A DNA stretch of 64,000 nt. It comes from Paenibacillus pectinilyticus (GTDB taxonomy: Bacteria; Bacillota; Bacilli; Paenibacillales; NBRC-103111). Both the position numbers and the translations under genes were made by a program. A model generated the notes under the pieces. The model did no database searches, was not told where the DNA came from, and worked only from the letters and a program-made list of their open reading frames with translations. The stretch spans positions 1,232,433 through 1,296,432 of the forward strand of contig NZ_LYPC01000027.1 in the NCBI RefSeq assembly GCF_001700435.1, written 5' to 3'. Shown piece by piece: positions 1-9,979 of this stretch (positions within the stretch are counted from its first letter, which is position 1; every line of letters begins with the position of its first letter).

Positions 1-2
1 AA

Positions 3-1346
<1,344 letters not shown>

Positions 1347-1372
1347 CGTAATCAAAACTGCTTGAGAACAAG

Positions 1373-1410
1373 GGAAGAGACTGTCAGGGGGAACCTCGAC
1401 GGTCTCTTCC
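1373..1410 (+). terminator. Rho-independent terminator-like hairpin after the RICIN gene
   Basis: GGAAGAGACTGTC pairs with GACGGTCTCTTCC across a 12-base loop, giving a 13-bp stem with one G-T pair. The sequence after the stem is only weakly T-rich. It lies 27 bases after the stop codon and before the promoter of the next gene. Confidence 0.7.
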
Positions 1411-1430
1411 TTACTGCTAATAGACGAAGC

Positions 1431-1459
1431 TTGTAGGCCTAACTTAAACGGTTTATAAT
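1431..1459 (+). promoter_or_regulatory. Sigma-A-type promoter for the sensor kinase operon
   Basis: TTGTAG (1431-1436), a 17-base spacer, then a perfect TATAAT (1454-1459). The expected transcription start is about 1466, the same base as the first ATG of the kinase reading frame, so the message may be leaderless. Confidence 0.6.
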
Positions 1460-1465
1460 TTATTC

Positions 1466-3229
1466 ATGATAGCGCATCTTGTAAACACCGATGCAAGAGA
1501 AGGAGAGATATATATCTGGCCGATTTCTTACAAACGCTTTCAATGGAGACGGTGGAGGCTCCCTTCGAAATTAATTCTGTTGTTCACCCCGCTTATTGTG
1601 CTGCCAGTCGTCATTGGCTTTTATTATTTTGCCGACGCTTATAACCGTTCGAACAGGGAAACGGTTTCCAATTATTCGCAGCAGGCTTTACAATACATCG
1701 GCGAGAAGATCGACCTGGAACTCTCCAAGTATGAAACAATAAGCAAACAAATGTTTAACGATCCCGAGCTGCAAAGACTTCTTATGGAGAAGCCAAAGGA
1801 TCGATATGAACAAGTCAACCTTACCCAACAAATCATGGACCGCATGAATCTGTTTTTCTCCGGTGAAGAGCGTCAATATGTTCGCGCATGCGTTATTCTC
1901 ACTCCTCAAAACCGCTATAAATTCGGAAATGAGGATCCGCTTGGCTCAACTGAATCGAATGTGCCGTTGTTCAAAATGATCTCGGACGCGGGGGGAAAGA
2001 ACGTGTGGTTTGGACCTGATGCTCTCCCCATTTACAACCCAGTCTTTATTTTGGCGCGCAGCATTCGCAATTATGATTTGCAGGAAATTGCCAAGCTTTA
2101 TATTGCGATCGATACCCAAATGGTAAGCGATTTGTTCAACGACACCAACTTGGGGCAAGGTGCCTCCATTCAGCTTATCGGAGTGAATCAAGCGATATTA
2201 TCGGATAATGGAATTCATCTTGTCAGTGACTCGGAGCGTCCGCTTCGAATTACAACCCTGCTGAAACATAATAAATGGACCATATCGGCCGTACTTCCTT
2301 TGAGAGAAACCTATGTCATCATTCGCCGGATGAGCCTCATGGCCATCTGGATTTCGCTGATATGCGTCTCGATCGAATTATTCGTCACCTACTGGTTCGG
2401 CATCGATGTCATTATTCCCGTCCGCAAACTGCTGGTGAACATGAGGCTAGGAATAAAAGGGACTAAGCCCGAGGAGCTTCAAAAGTTTCCAGGCGCCGTG
2501 GAAATCCGGGAGTTGAACGACACCTTTATTTCCGTGATGTTTGAAATTCATCATCTCATTGATGAGGTGGTGAAGAACCAGACGCTGAAGAGGGAAGCGG
2601 AAATTAAGCTGCTTCAGAACCAGCTATCGCCTCATTTTCTCTATAATACGCTGAATTCCATTCGGTGGATGGCGATGATTCAGCAGCAAGACAATATTAA
2701 AGAAATGGTCGATTCGTTGATCAAGCTGCTCACCTATTCGCTTCGTAATACGAACCAGCTTGTAGAGTTGGGAGAAGAATTAGCCGTTCTGAGAGATTAT
2801 GTAGCCATTCAGAAAGTTCGTTATCAGAACTTTACGTTTTCGGTCCAGGTCGAGACGGAGCTGTACAAGCTGCGTCTGTTGAAATTTATCGTGCAGCCTC
2901 TCATAGAGAACTCTCTGATTCACGGATTATCGTCCGCCGGGCAAATGGGAGAGATCGGATTGCATGCCTTTGTGCAAAATCAAAAGCTTCATATCGAGAT
3001 TGCGGATAATGGAATTGGCATGTCCGAAACCGATCTGGATAGCTTAAATGCGGAGCTAAGAAGCGAGAGCTCTGAGAAAATAGGGCTGCGAAACATCCAT
3101 GACCGCATTCGATTGCTCTATGGAAACGATTACGGCCTCCTGCTGGACAGCAAGCTTCAGGCGGGAACCCGTGTGACAGTCGTATTGCCGATCATTTCAG
3201 AAGGGGAACGAGAGGAGAGTCGCTTATGA
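1466..3229 (+). CDS. YesM-type sensor histidine kinase
   Basis: Membrane sensor of a two-component system controlling the sugar genes that follow. A first membrane segment (about residues 36-57), an extracellular sensing region, and a second segment near 288-313 are followed by a HAMP-like linker. The His_kinase domain has the phospho-acceptor His near 390 in QLSPHFLYNTLN. The ATPase domain has DNGIGM and GLRNIHDR. This is the usual layout of the YesM/LytS group. The first ATG has no ribosome site but coincides with the predicted transcript start. AAGGAG at 1500-1505 would instead serve a rare start (ATA 1508 or ATC 1514). The gene overlaps the regulator gene by four bases (ATGA). Confidence 0.9.
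   Translation: MIAHLVNTDAREGEIYIWPISYKRFQWRRWRLPSKLILLFTPLIVLPVVIGFYYFADAYNRSNRETVSNYSQQALQYIGEKIDLELSKYETISKQMFNDPELQRLLMEKPKDRYEQVNLTQQIMDRMNLFFSGEERQYVRACVILTPQNRYKFGNEDPLGSTESNVPLFKMISDAGGKNVWFGPDALPIYNPVFILARSIRNYDLQEIAKLYIAIDTQMVSDLFNDTNLGQGASIQLIGVNQAILSDNGIHLVSDSERPLRITTLLKHNKWTISAVLPLRETYVIIRRMSLMAIWISLICVSIELFVTYWFGIDVIIPVRKLLVNMRLGIKGTKPEELQKFPGAVEIRELNDTFISVMFEIHHLIDEVVKNQTLKREAEIKLLQNQLSPHFLYNTLNSIRWMAMIQQQDNIKEMVDSLIKLLTYSLRNTNQLVELGEELAVLRDYVAIQKVRYQNFTFSVQVETELYKLRLLKFIVQPLIENSLIHGLSSAGQMGEIGLHAFVQNQKLHIEIADNGIGMSETDLDSLNAELRSESSEKIGLRNIHDRIRLLYGNDYGLLLDSKLQAGTRVTVVLPIISEGEREESRL
1529..1543. promoter_or_regulatory. Possible catabolite response element (cre-like)
   Basis: Read on the minus strand, the 15 bases TTGAAAGCGTTTGTA match the CcpA operator consensus WTGNAANCGNWNNCW at all but one position. 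The site lies just downstream of the promoter, inside the first codons of the kinase frame, where a CcpA roadblock would act. It rests on pattern match only. Confidence 0.25.
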
Positions 3230-4842
3230 AAACTGTGGTCATTGTGGATGACGAAGCTCTGGTCAGAGTCGGATTACAGTCCATCATCAATTGGGAAGAT
3301 CAAGGCTATCGGCTCATTGGTGCCTATAAGAGCGGAGTAGAAGCATGGGAAGCCATGAATCGCCATATGCCCGATATCCTCTTGACAGATATTCGGATGC
3401 CGGAGATGGACGGTCTTGAACTAATCCGTCATGTCCGAAGCGTGAATAAAACGATGAATATACTGATCCTAAGCAGCTATGAGGAATTTAGCTATTTGCG
3501 GAAGTCAATACAACTCGGCGTGCAGGATTACATTCCCAAGCATGAATTGGAACCCATGGAATTGATCCGCATTTTGAATAATTTGACCTACCAGGATGAC
3601 GAATCCGAAAGTCCCTATGTTTCCAAAGCATACAAAGAGCAGAATGAGAAACAGGAGCTATTGGAGAGTACAAGGTTTATTCGCGGTATCCAGGTAAGGA
3701 AGGAATCGATGTTTGCCAGAAACTATCCGATCCTGAACGAAAAGTGGGGGAAGCAGGGGACGCGGGCAGCCTGGTTTGTTGTCAAACCGATCCCCCGAAA
3801 GGGTGGGTACAAACCTTCGGAGTGGAGGGCTCTGACCGTACTGGCCGAAGACATCATGGAGAGGTCAAAGGGCTTCGATTATATTGGTGTCGACGGGGAC
3901 CAGCTTCACGGACTGGTGCTTCTGACGCCTACGCAAGATCAATCGGAGCAGGCCCCATTCTTGTTTCATCTGGCTTCCAAATTTCGAGAAGCGCTAGCCT
4001 ACAATCTTAACATCGATGCGGTCATCGGAATCAGCACGATTTCGTCGTTCGCAACCACTCTTACCGATTTTAGAAAAAGTGCGATCCAGGCGTTGCTGCA
4101 TTCTTTCTATAGAGGAGCAGGCATTTATATAACAGATATCGAGCCTGAGTTGCAGGCCTTTACGGAACAGGAGTGGGTACAAATCCAGAAAACAGTTCGT
4201 CAATTTCTAGCGGTACTTGACCTGGAAGGCGTATTCCATTGGCTCAAATCAAGTCATGAGTCATTCTCCGCGAAGGTTCTTCCTAGTGACGTGGTTAGAC
4301 TTTATCGAAGTACAGTGAATCGAATTTTGGAACAGATCCAGATCAAGTTTGAGGGAGCTTACCATCGGGAGGATCAGGTTAAGGTCCAAGCACCGGAGTT
4401 TGAATTGTCGGAAGATCCAGAGTCGATAGTCGAGCTTCACGATATTGCGCAGAAAATAGTGAAGCATCGATACGAAGCAGTTCGCTTCCTTCAAATGCCC
4501 TGGGTGCGACAAGCATTGACGTACATAGACACCCATTACAGTGACCCGCTTAAGCTTGAGGAAGTGGCGAGCCAGGTCAATTTCAGCGAAGGATATTTCA
4601 GTCAAAAATTTCAGGCAGAGCTAGGCTGCCATTTTACCGATTACCTCGCCAGGGTGAGAATCAGCAAGGCTTTGGAGCTGATCCGGTTTACAGAGATTGG
4701 GACCGAAGAGATCGCGGCCGCAGTCGGTTACCCCAATCCTAATTATTTTATTAAGGTATTCAAACGAATTATGGGCATGACGCTGTCCGATTACAAGTTA
4801 TCGTTAAGGGGGGGGCCGCTATTCGTCGTGGAAGAAGGTTAA
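3226..4842 (+). CDS. YesN-type response regulator, receiver plus AraC-type DNA-binding domain
   Basis: Cytoplasmic partner of the upstream kinase. The receiver domain occupies residues 1-125, with acidic pocket D8/D9, phospho-acceptor D55 in LLTDIRMPEMDG, and a conserved Lys in DYIPKH. A central region of about 250 residues is typical of the long YesN group. The C-terminal 100 residues are an AraC/XylS double helix-turn-helix (ITHYSDPLKLEEVA-like start, then GYPNPNYFIKVFKR). It probably activates the binding-protein, permease and glycosidase genes downstream. An 8-G run at 4808-4815 lies in the last codons. A slip there would change the tail and could open the frame into the next gene. Confidence 0.9.
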   Translation: MKTVVIVDDEALVRVGLQSIINWEDQGYRLIGAYKSGVEAWEAMNRHMPDILLTDIRMPEMDGLELIRHVRSVNKTMNILILSSYEEFSYLRKSIQLGVQDYIPKHELEPMELIRILNNLTYQDDESESPYVSKAYKEQNEKQELLESTRFIRGIQVRKESMFARNYPILNEKWGKQGTRAAWFVVKPIPRKGGYKPSEWRALTVLAEDIMERSKGFDYIGVDGDQLHGLVLLTPTQDQSEQAPFLFHLASKFREALAYNLNIDAVIGISTISSFATTLTDFRKSAIQALLHSFYRGAGIYITDIEPELQAFTEQEWVQIQKTVRQFLAVLDLEGVFHWLKSSHESFSAKVLPSDVVRLYRSTVNRILEQIQIKFEGAYHREDQVKVQAPEFELSEDPESIVELHDIAQKIVKHRYEAVRFLQMPWVRQALTYIDTHYSDPLKLEEVASQVNFSEGYFSQKFQAELGCHFTDYLARVRISKALELIRFTEIGTEEIAAAVGYPNPNYFIKVFKRIMGMTLSDYKLSLRGGPLFVVEEG

Positions 4843-4844
4843 TC

Positions 4845-6134
4845 ATGTGGCTGGTCAGTGTTTGCCTTGCTTGCGGGCTCACAGGATGTCAAGACCAACC
4901 GCAAACATCGGATTCGAATGTAATCCAGTCCCAAGTGCCAGTAAAGGAACTCACATTCTGGACGTTCTATAATGCGGACTCCCCAGAGCAGAAGTTTTTT
5001 TCGAGAATCGCTCAGGAATATTCGGACCAAGTGGACCACACGGTACACATTACGATGAAGTCCCTTTCTTGGAGCGATTACGGAACAACGGGGCTCATAT
5101 CCGCGTTCGCGGCGGGAGAGGGACCGGATATTTTTCTGGTGGCACCATCCAACATTCTTCAATATTCCAAAGTCAACATTCTAAAGGACTTGACACCTTA
5201 TTTGTCACAAGATGTTCTGGGCGACTTTCTACCGCATTCGCTGGATGCAACAACCATCGATGACAAAATCTATGGAATTCCTTACGAACAGGATCTGCTT
5301 GGCTTATTCTACGATAAGGATGTATTTGACGCCAAGGGCCTGACTCCCCCGCGAACATGGGACGAGCTCCTGAGCGATGCGGTAGCGACAAAAACGGATC
5401 ATCGGGCAGGCCTCACGTTCGATGTCGGAGCCACGGGGTTCGAGGTGTTCATGTTTTCCCCCTTCCTCTGGTCAGCCGGGGGTGACGTCATGACCGGCAA
5501 TCATAAGCATTCGGCGCTGGATTCCGATGGAACCCGTAAGGCACTGGAATATTATAGAAGTCTTATGCGATCCGGCGCCATTAACCAAAAGCTGAGTTTG
5601 GATTCCGGAGAGATCGCGATCTTGGGGAAAGAAGAAACGGCGATGCAAATCTGCGGCAGCTGGGCAATTAGAACGATCGAGGAACAGTTCCCGAATAAGA
5701 ACATCGGTGTTGTACCGATTCCTCTGCCTCCGGGCGGAAAACCTACAACCGTAGCGGGGGGGTGGAAAATCGTTGCGAACGCCAATAGTTCCTATGCCGA
5801 AGATGCGGCCAAATTTGCCGTCTGGGCATTCGCTAATGACGACATCAAACACAGTGTGGAATGGGGTACTCAAGTGAAGTTTGCTTTTCCGGTTCGACGA
5901 TCGGTTCTAGAGAAGGCTAAGCCAATCTTTGAAAAGGGGCTTCGCAAAGAATTTGTAGAACGTATGCTGGGCACAGAAAGACCGGAGCTGCGCATCACCC
6001 CCCAAATGGCGAATATTGTAGCGGAGATGATTCAACAAGCTTTTTATAAAACGGAAATGCCGATAGATCAAATTGTAAAAACTTCCAATCAGAAGCTGGA
6101 AAGCTACATAAACACTTATCCTAGTTCTCTGTGA
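4845..6134 (+). CDS. ABC sugar-binding lipoprotein (family 1 solute-binding protein)
   Basis: Extracellular sugar-binding protein anchored by a lipobox (LTGC) with Cys15 if the ATG at 4845 is used. The mature part begins with the ELTFWTFYN block of family 1 binding proteins and has the expected length (about 430 residues). From this ATG the signal peptide lacks its positive N-region. The in-frame codons just upstream (from ATT at 4821) encode Arg-Arg-Gly-Arg-Arg and follow a purine/G-rich stretch, so a rare upstream start overlapping the regulator gene is plausible. Being cotranscribed with kinase and regulator, it may help sensing as well as uptake. The permeases lie about 3 kb away, beside a second binding protein. 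Confidence 0.85.
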   Translation: MWLVSVCLACGLTGCQDQPQTSDSNVIQSQVPVKELTFWTFYNADSPEQKFFSRIAQEYSDQVDHTVHITMKSLSWSDYGTTGLISAFAAGEGPDIFLVAPSNILQYSKVNILKDLTPYLSQDVLGDFLPHSLDATTIDDKIYGIPYEQDLLGLFYDKDVFDAKGLTPPRTWDELLSDAVATKTDHRAGLTFDVGATGFEVFMFSPFLWSAGGDVMTGNHKHSALDSDGTRKALEYYRSLMRSGAINQKLSLDSGEIAILGKEETAMQICGSWAIRTIEEQFPNKNIGVVPIPLPPGGKPTTVAGGWKIVANANSSYAEDAAKFAVWAFANDDIKHSVEWGTQVKFAFPVRRSVLEKAKPIFEKGLRKEFVERMLGTERPELRITPQMANIVAEMIQQAFYKTEMPIDQIVKTSNQKLESYINTYPSSL

Positions 6135-6160
6135 ACGACAAAGTTGAAAATAGTAATTGA

Positions 6161-6193
6161 ACCGCCGTGCTCAAGTCTGCTCGGCGGTTTTTG
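6161..6193 (+). terminator. Rho-independent terminator of the sensor operon
   Basis: ACCGCCG pairs with CGGCGGT around a 14-base loop and is followed by TTTTTG. It closes the kinase-regulator-binding-protein transcript. The remaining bases to 6394 are AT-rich with no ORF. A TACAAT near 6350 could be a -10 element for the next operon, but no convincing -35 is visible. Confidence 0.85.
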
Positions 6194-6394
6194 CGTTGAG
6201 GTCTTTATGTACAATCTAAAAAAATGGCATTAAAAACGTAAAAAAGGACATCAACCTCTGGGACAGGCGATCGGCTGGGTTAAATGTAATACGCAAATGG
6301 CATGAATCGACAGGAATCGTTCATGGTTCATCTTTATGAAAGGGCATACAATAATAATTGTAAAACAGAAAAATCATAAGACGGAGAGAAAAAC

Positions 6395-7498
6395 ATGAAC
6401 ACTTTTAATGGTCTAGGCGTGAATATGGGGAATTTGTGGAGGCTATCCAATGCCAAGAGTCGATGCATATCACCGGAAAATTTCACCGGTGCGAAGGGTG
6501 CAGGCGCAATGGCAACCGAGGGAACGGGGGCGCACTGTGCAACCGAATTAGGTCAGGGGTGGAAAATTTCCCCAAGCGTCGTCATTCGTTCAGGAGAAGA
6601 ATTCACACTCGCAGCGATCGACGGACCCGGAGCGGTTCAGAGCATGTGGTTCGGCGGAGTGATCAGCCGGCGTTCCATCTTACGTATTTATTGGGACCAT
6701 AGCGAGCATCCGTCCGTAGAATGCCCGCTGTCTGATTTCTTTGCTTACGGCTGGTCAAATATTCGTGAGCCGTTCAAGGGGCCGTTTGCTCCGCTTAATT
6801 CCTTGCCAGTAGTTGTAAATCCAAACAAGGGCATGAATTGCTTCTGGGAAATGCCGTTTCGTCAGCATTGCCGAATTACCTTAGAAAACAGGGACTCGCA
6901 AGACATGGTTAGCTATTATCATATCAACTATATTCTTACGGATGTTCCAGACGATGCGGCTTATTTCCATGCTTATTTCTACCGAACCAACCCTGTACCG
7001 TATATGCAAGATCATGTGATACTGCCGAAAATTTCGGGTAAAGGCCACTATGTAGGGACGGCTTTGACGATTGGTTTGAACGGCCCTGGCAATTGGTGGG
7101 GTGAGGGGGAAGTCAAATTCTTTATCGACGGGGACGAAGCGTTTCCGACGATTTGCGGTACCGGTACCGAGGATTATTTTGGCGGCTCCTACGATTGGGA
7201 AGTCGACGGCCGTTACATGACGTACTCCACTCCCTACATGGGCATGTATCATGTCGATCAGTCGGATGGATTGTATGCGCATCAACAACGGTTCGCCATG
7301 TACCGGTGGCACGTAACGGATCCAATCCGCTTCGAACAAGATCTCAAGGTGACGATTCAGGATTTGGGTTGGAGAGTAACCGGCTCGGAATATGCAGTAA
7401 GGCAAGATGATATTGCTACCGTTGCATTTTGGTATCAAACGCTGGGCGAGCAAACGCTGCCGCCTATTCAGAGCTCGAGGGAGCTTGAGATTTTCTAA
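6395..7498 (+). CDS. GH172-family (DUF2961) glycoside hydrolase, minimal single-unit form
   Basis: 367 residues, the length of the bare DUF2961 unit. Characterised GH172 members act on alpha-D-fructofuranosides (difructose dianhydride I synthase/hydrolase) or D-arabinofuranosides. The GTGTEDYFGG motif is at residues 255-264, and its Glu259 is the best candidate catalytic carboxylate (inference). FTGAKGAGAMA and GPGAVQSMWFGG near the start are typical family blocks. No signal peptide is visible, so it acts in the cytosol on imported sugar. The start is supported by GGAGAG nine bases upstream. First gene of the transport operon; the exact substrate cannot be read from sequence. Confidence 0.85.
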   Translation: MNTFNGLGVNMGNLWRLSNAKSRCISPENFTGAKGAGAMATEGTGAHCATELGQGWKISPSVVIRSGEEFTLAAIDGPGAVQSMWFGGVISRRSILRIYWDHSEHPSVECPLSDFFAYGWSNIREPFKGPFAPLNSLPVVVNPNKGMNCFWEMPFRQHCRITLENRDSQDMVSYYHINYILTDVPDDAAYFHAYFYRTNPVPYMQDHVILPKISGKGHYVGTALTIGLNGPGNWWGEGEVKFFIDGDEAFPTICGTGTEDYFGGSYDWEVDGRYMTYSTPYMGMYHVDQSDGLYAHQQRFAMYRWHVTDPIRFEQDLKVTIQDLGWRVTGSEYAVRQDDIATVAFWYQTLGEQTLPPIQSSRELEIF

Positions 7499-7551
7499 TT
7501 CGGTAAGAAGGGACCCCCTTTTTATAAAACGAAATCAGGGAGGAAAAAGAG

Positions 7552-8949
7552 ATGAAAGTTTTACAATTAAAAAAACCGCTATACCTATCGCTCGCTGTCG
7601 TTATGTCCGCAGGCGTTGTTCTGAGCGGATGTAGCAGTTCCACGAGTGGAACAAGTGCAACCAGTTCTACCACTCCAAAGCCGGCCGATACGGCTGCTCC
7701 AAGTGCGGCTCCGGCAGCAGGGAAGCAGAAACTGGTTTTCTGGCACACTGTACAGGAAAAATGGGATCAGGATTGGTGGACGAAATGGATAGGTGAATAC
7801 AACAAATCCCAAGACAAGGTAGAAGTTGATATTACTTTTGTACCAGGCGATGCATGGGATCAAAAATTGAAAGCGGCACAGGCTGCTGGAACTGCACCAG
7901 AAATTTGGAATACGCCTCTATCCGGTATTGCACAGAATATGCTAAAGGGAACCATTAAGCCGCTGGACGATCTTGTCGATCCGAAGGTTTGGGACGATTT
8001 GACGCCTAATGGTAAGCAATATGCCTTCCTGAATGGCAAGCATTGGGGCTTCCCGAAGTTCGTGGAGCCTTCTGCCCTGCTGCTGTATAGGAAAGATCTA
8101 TTCCAGCAAGCTGGTTTAGATCCCGAATCTCCTCCTACTACGTGGGCGCAACTTATCGAAGATGGCAAGAAGCTAACTAAGGGCGGTGTGTTTGGCATTA
8201 ATATGCCTACGAACGAAGGCGACTTGTCATGGACAACCTGGGGGATGCAGGCTCAGCTTAGCGGCCATCTGGCGATTTCCGATGATTGGTCGAAGGCGAA
8301 CGTTACAGATGCAGGTCATGTCAAGCTGGCCAATTTCTTTAAATCCGTCTTTGATGCCAAGATTGCACCGGCGCAAACCATTGAAGGCTATTCTGCGGAA
8401 AAACCGTTTGCACAAGCCAAAGTTGCCATGACAATGGGCGGTTCTTGGACGATTGGACAATTGAAGAATGACTACCCGGATCAAATGAAAAATATCGGTG
8501 TATCCTTCTTCCCAACTGAAGACGGCGATTACAAGAAACCAACCGCATCGCTTGGTGGATGGTCCGTCGTCATTGATGCCAACTCGAAGCATCCTAAAGA
8601 AGATGCGGACTTCCTCACATGGATGTTTGCCCGCGATCCTAACGTATTGGCAGATTACTTCAAACGCGGAGGCTATACAAAGTTCTCGCCATGGAAATCG
8701 GTAGATCAAGCGATCAATCAAGATCCGGCTGCCGCAAACGACCCATACCGCAAAGTGATCTCTGAGAAAATCGTGCAATACGCGGTTAATGAGCCGTTGT
8801 TCCCATGGGATCCCTCACTCGCAGTCGGTCAGGCAATTAACCGTGTCCTGTTGAAGAATATGGATCCACAGCAGTCGTTCGAGCAAGCTGATAAACAAAT
8901 CAACGACTTTATTGCCAAGAATAATGTGGCGGCGCAGGCCATTAAGTAA
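7552..8949 (+). CDS. ABC sugar-binding lipoprotein (family 1 solute-binding protein)
   Basis: Signal peptide with a KK N-region and lipobox LSGC (Cys27), then a Ser/Thr/Pro/Ala-rich linker to about residue 60 and a mature binding domain beginning KLVFWHTVQEKWDQDW. About 465 residues, normal for family 1 proteins that bring oligosaccharides to MalF/MalG-type permeases. The start is preceded by GGGAGG. The two permeases follow directly, so this is probably the main transport receptor of the operon. The hairpin after its stop could make it more abundant than the membrane subunits. Confidence 0.92.
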   Translation: MKVLQLKKPLYLSLAVVMSAGVVLSGCSSSTSGTSATSSTTPKPADTAAPSAAPAAGKQKLVFWHTVQEKWDQDWWTKWIGEYNKSQDKVEVDITFVPGDAWDQKLKAAQAAGTAPEIWNTPLSGIAQNMLKGTIKPLDDLVDPKVWDDLTPNGKQYAFLNGKHWGFPKFVEPSALLLYRKDLFQQAGLDPESPPTTWAQLIEDGKKLTKGGVFGINMPTNEGDLSWTTWGMQAQLSGHLAISDDWSKANVTDAGHVKLANFFKSVFDAKIAPAQTIEGYSAEKPFAQAKVAMTMGGSWTIGQLKNDYPDQMKNIGVSFFPTEDGDYKKPTASLGGWSVVIDANSKHPKEDADFLTWMFARDPNVLADYFKRGGYTKFSPWKSVDQAINQDPAAANDPYRKVISEKIVQYAVNEPLFPWDPSLAVGQAINRVLLKNMDPQQSFEQADKQINDFIAKNNVAAQAIK

Positions 8950-8968
8950 CTAAAAACTCGAATTTTTG

Positions 8969-9009
8969 AGAGATAAGGTTGAGGGACATGCGACCTCAGC
9001 CTTATCTCT
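8969..9009 (+). promoter_or_regulatory. Intergenic stem-loop between binding-protein and permease genes
   Basis: AGAGATAAGGTTGAGG pairs with CCTCAGCCTTATCTCT (16 bp, one G-T). There is no T-run after it, so it is more likely an mRNA-stabilising or partial read-through element than a full terminator. This position is common between a highly expressed binding protein and its permeases. Confidence 0.7.
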
Positions 9010-9053
9010 TCCAAATGTCCTGGACATTAAGATTTGATTAGGGGAGGATTTCG

Positions 9054-9962
9054 ATGGCAGTCGAGGTGGTACAACAACGAAACCGTACAAGGGCACCTAA
9101 AATGAACAACGAAGCTTATGTGTTCCTTTTACCCGCATTCGCCCTGTTAACGGTGTTTGTCATTATTCCTATTTTATATGCTGCTAACATCAGTGTTCAG
9201 GATTTAAACCTGTATAAGAAATCGGCCTATGTAGGATTCCGTAATTACTATATCATTTTGACGGATCCGTTTTTTACGCAATCGTTGGTCGCTGGATTGA
9301 AATTTGCCGTTGATGTTGTGCCTGCTATGTTTATACTAGCTTTTTTATTGGCAATTATTGTAAAGAAAATGGGGAAAAGATCCTCAAGCTTTGCAAAGTC
9401 TGCTATTTATGTGCCTACTGTTATTTCCGGTATTATAGCATCTGTAATCTTTATGTTCATCTATTCCTATCAAGGCGGAGTACTCAATTATTTGATCGGT
9501 ATCGTGGGTCTGGATCCTGTAGCATGGATCAACGATACGAAGACAGCCATGTGGAGTATTGCGATCCCGGGGATCTGGTTATGGCTTGGCACAACCACAC
9601 TCATTATGTTGGCAGGCTTGAATGACATTCCGCTCGAATATTATGAGGCGGCAGATATGGATGGAGCCAACGCTTGGGTGAAAATGTGGAATATCACCAT
9701 TCCTTCTATGAGGAATGTGTTTATATATCTGCTAATTACGTCGATTAACACCGCAATGCAAGAATTTAATATTCCATTTTTAGTAACTGAAGGGGGACCG
9801 TTAAGTCTGACCACGACCCCGCCCCTGTATATTTTTAACCATTTCCGACATGATCCTTTCCTAGGGCAAGCGATTGCTGCCGCTTTAATTATGTTTGTTT
9901 TGCTTGGAACTATCTCGATAGTGATCTTTAAATTGATTAATTCTCAGCAATCATTAGATTAA
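9054..9962 (+). CDS. ABC sugar permease, MalF/UgpA type
   Basis: Integral membrane subunit of the sugar importer, 302 residues with six predicted membrane helices; the first is near residues 21-44. The EAA loop that contacts the ATPase is present as YYEAADMDGANAWVKMWNITIP (about residue 197 on). The start has GGGGAGG nine bases upstream. It pairs with the next gene to form the channel. No ATPase gene is in the window, so a shared MsmX-type ATPase elsewhere in the genome is expected, as is usual for Bacillus-type oligosaccharide importers. Confidence 0.92.
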   Translation: MAVEVVQQRNRTRAPKMNNEAYVFLLPAFALLTVFVIIPILYAANISVQDLNLYKKSAYVGFRNYYIILTDPFFTQSLVAGLKFAVDVVPAMFILAFLLAIIVKKMGKRSSSFAKSAIYVPTVISGIIASVIFMFIYSYQGGVLNYLIGIVGLDPVAWINDTKTAMWSIAIPGIWLWLGTTTLIMLAGLNDIPLEYYEAADMDGANAWVKMWNITIPSMRNVFIYLLITSINTAMQEFNIPFLVTEGGPLSLTTTPPLYIFNHFRHDPFLGQAIAAALIMFVLLGTISIVIFKLINSQQSLD

Positions 9963-9979
9963 GACGGGGGTGAAAGAGA

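Noticed and set aside
6881-7453. 190-codon minus-strand frame
   Set aside because: Antisense to the first GH172 gene; composition is that of a shadow frame.
8227-8778. 183-codon minus-strand frame
   Set aside because: Antisense to the sugar-binding lipoprotein gene; no start signal or domain.
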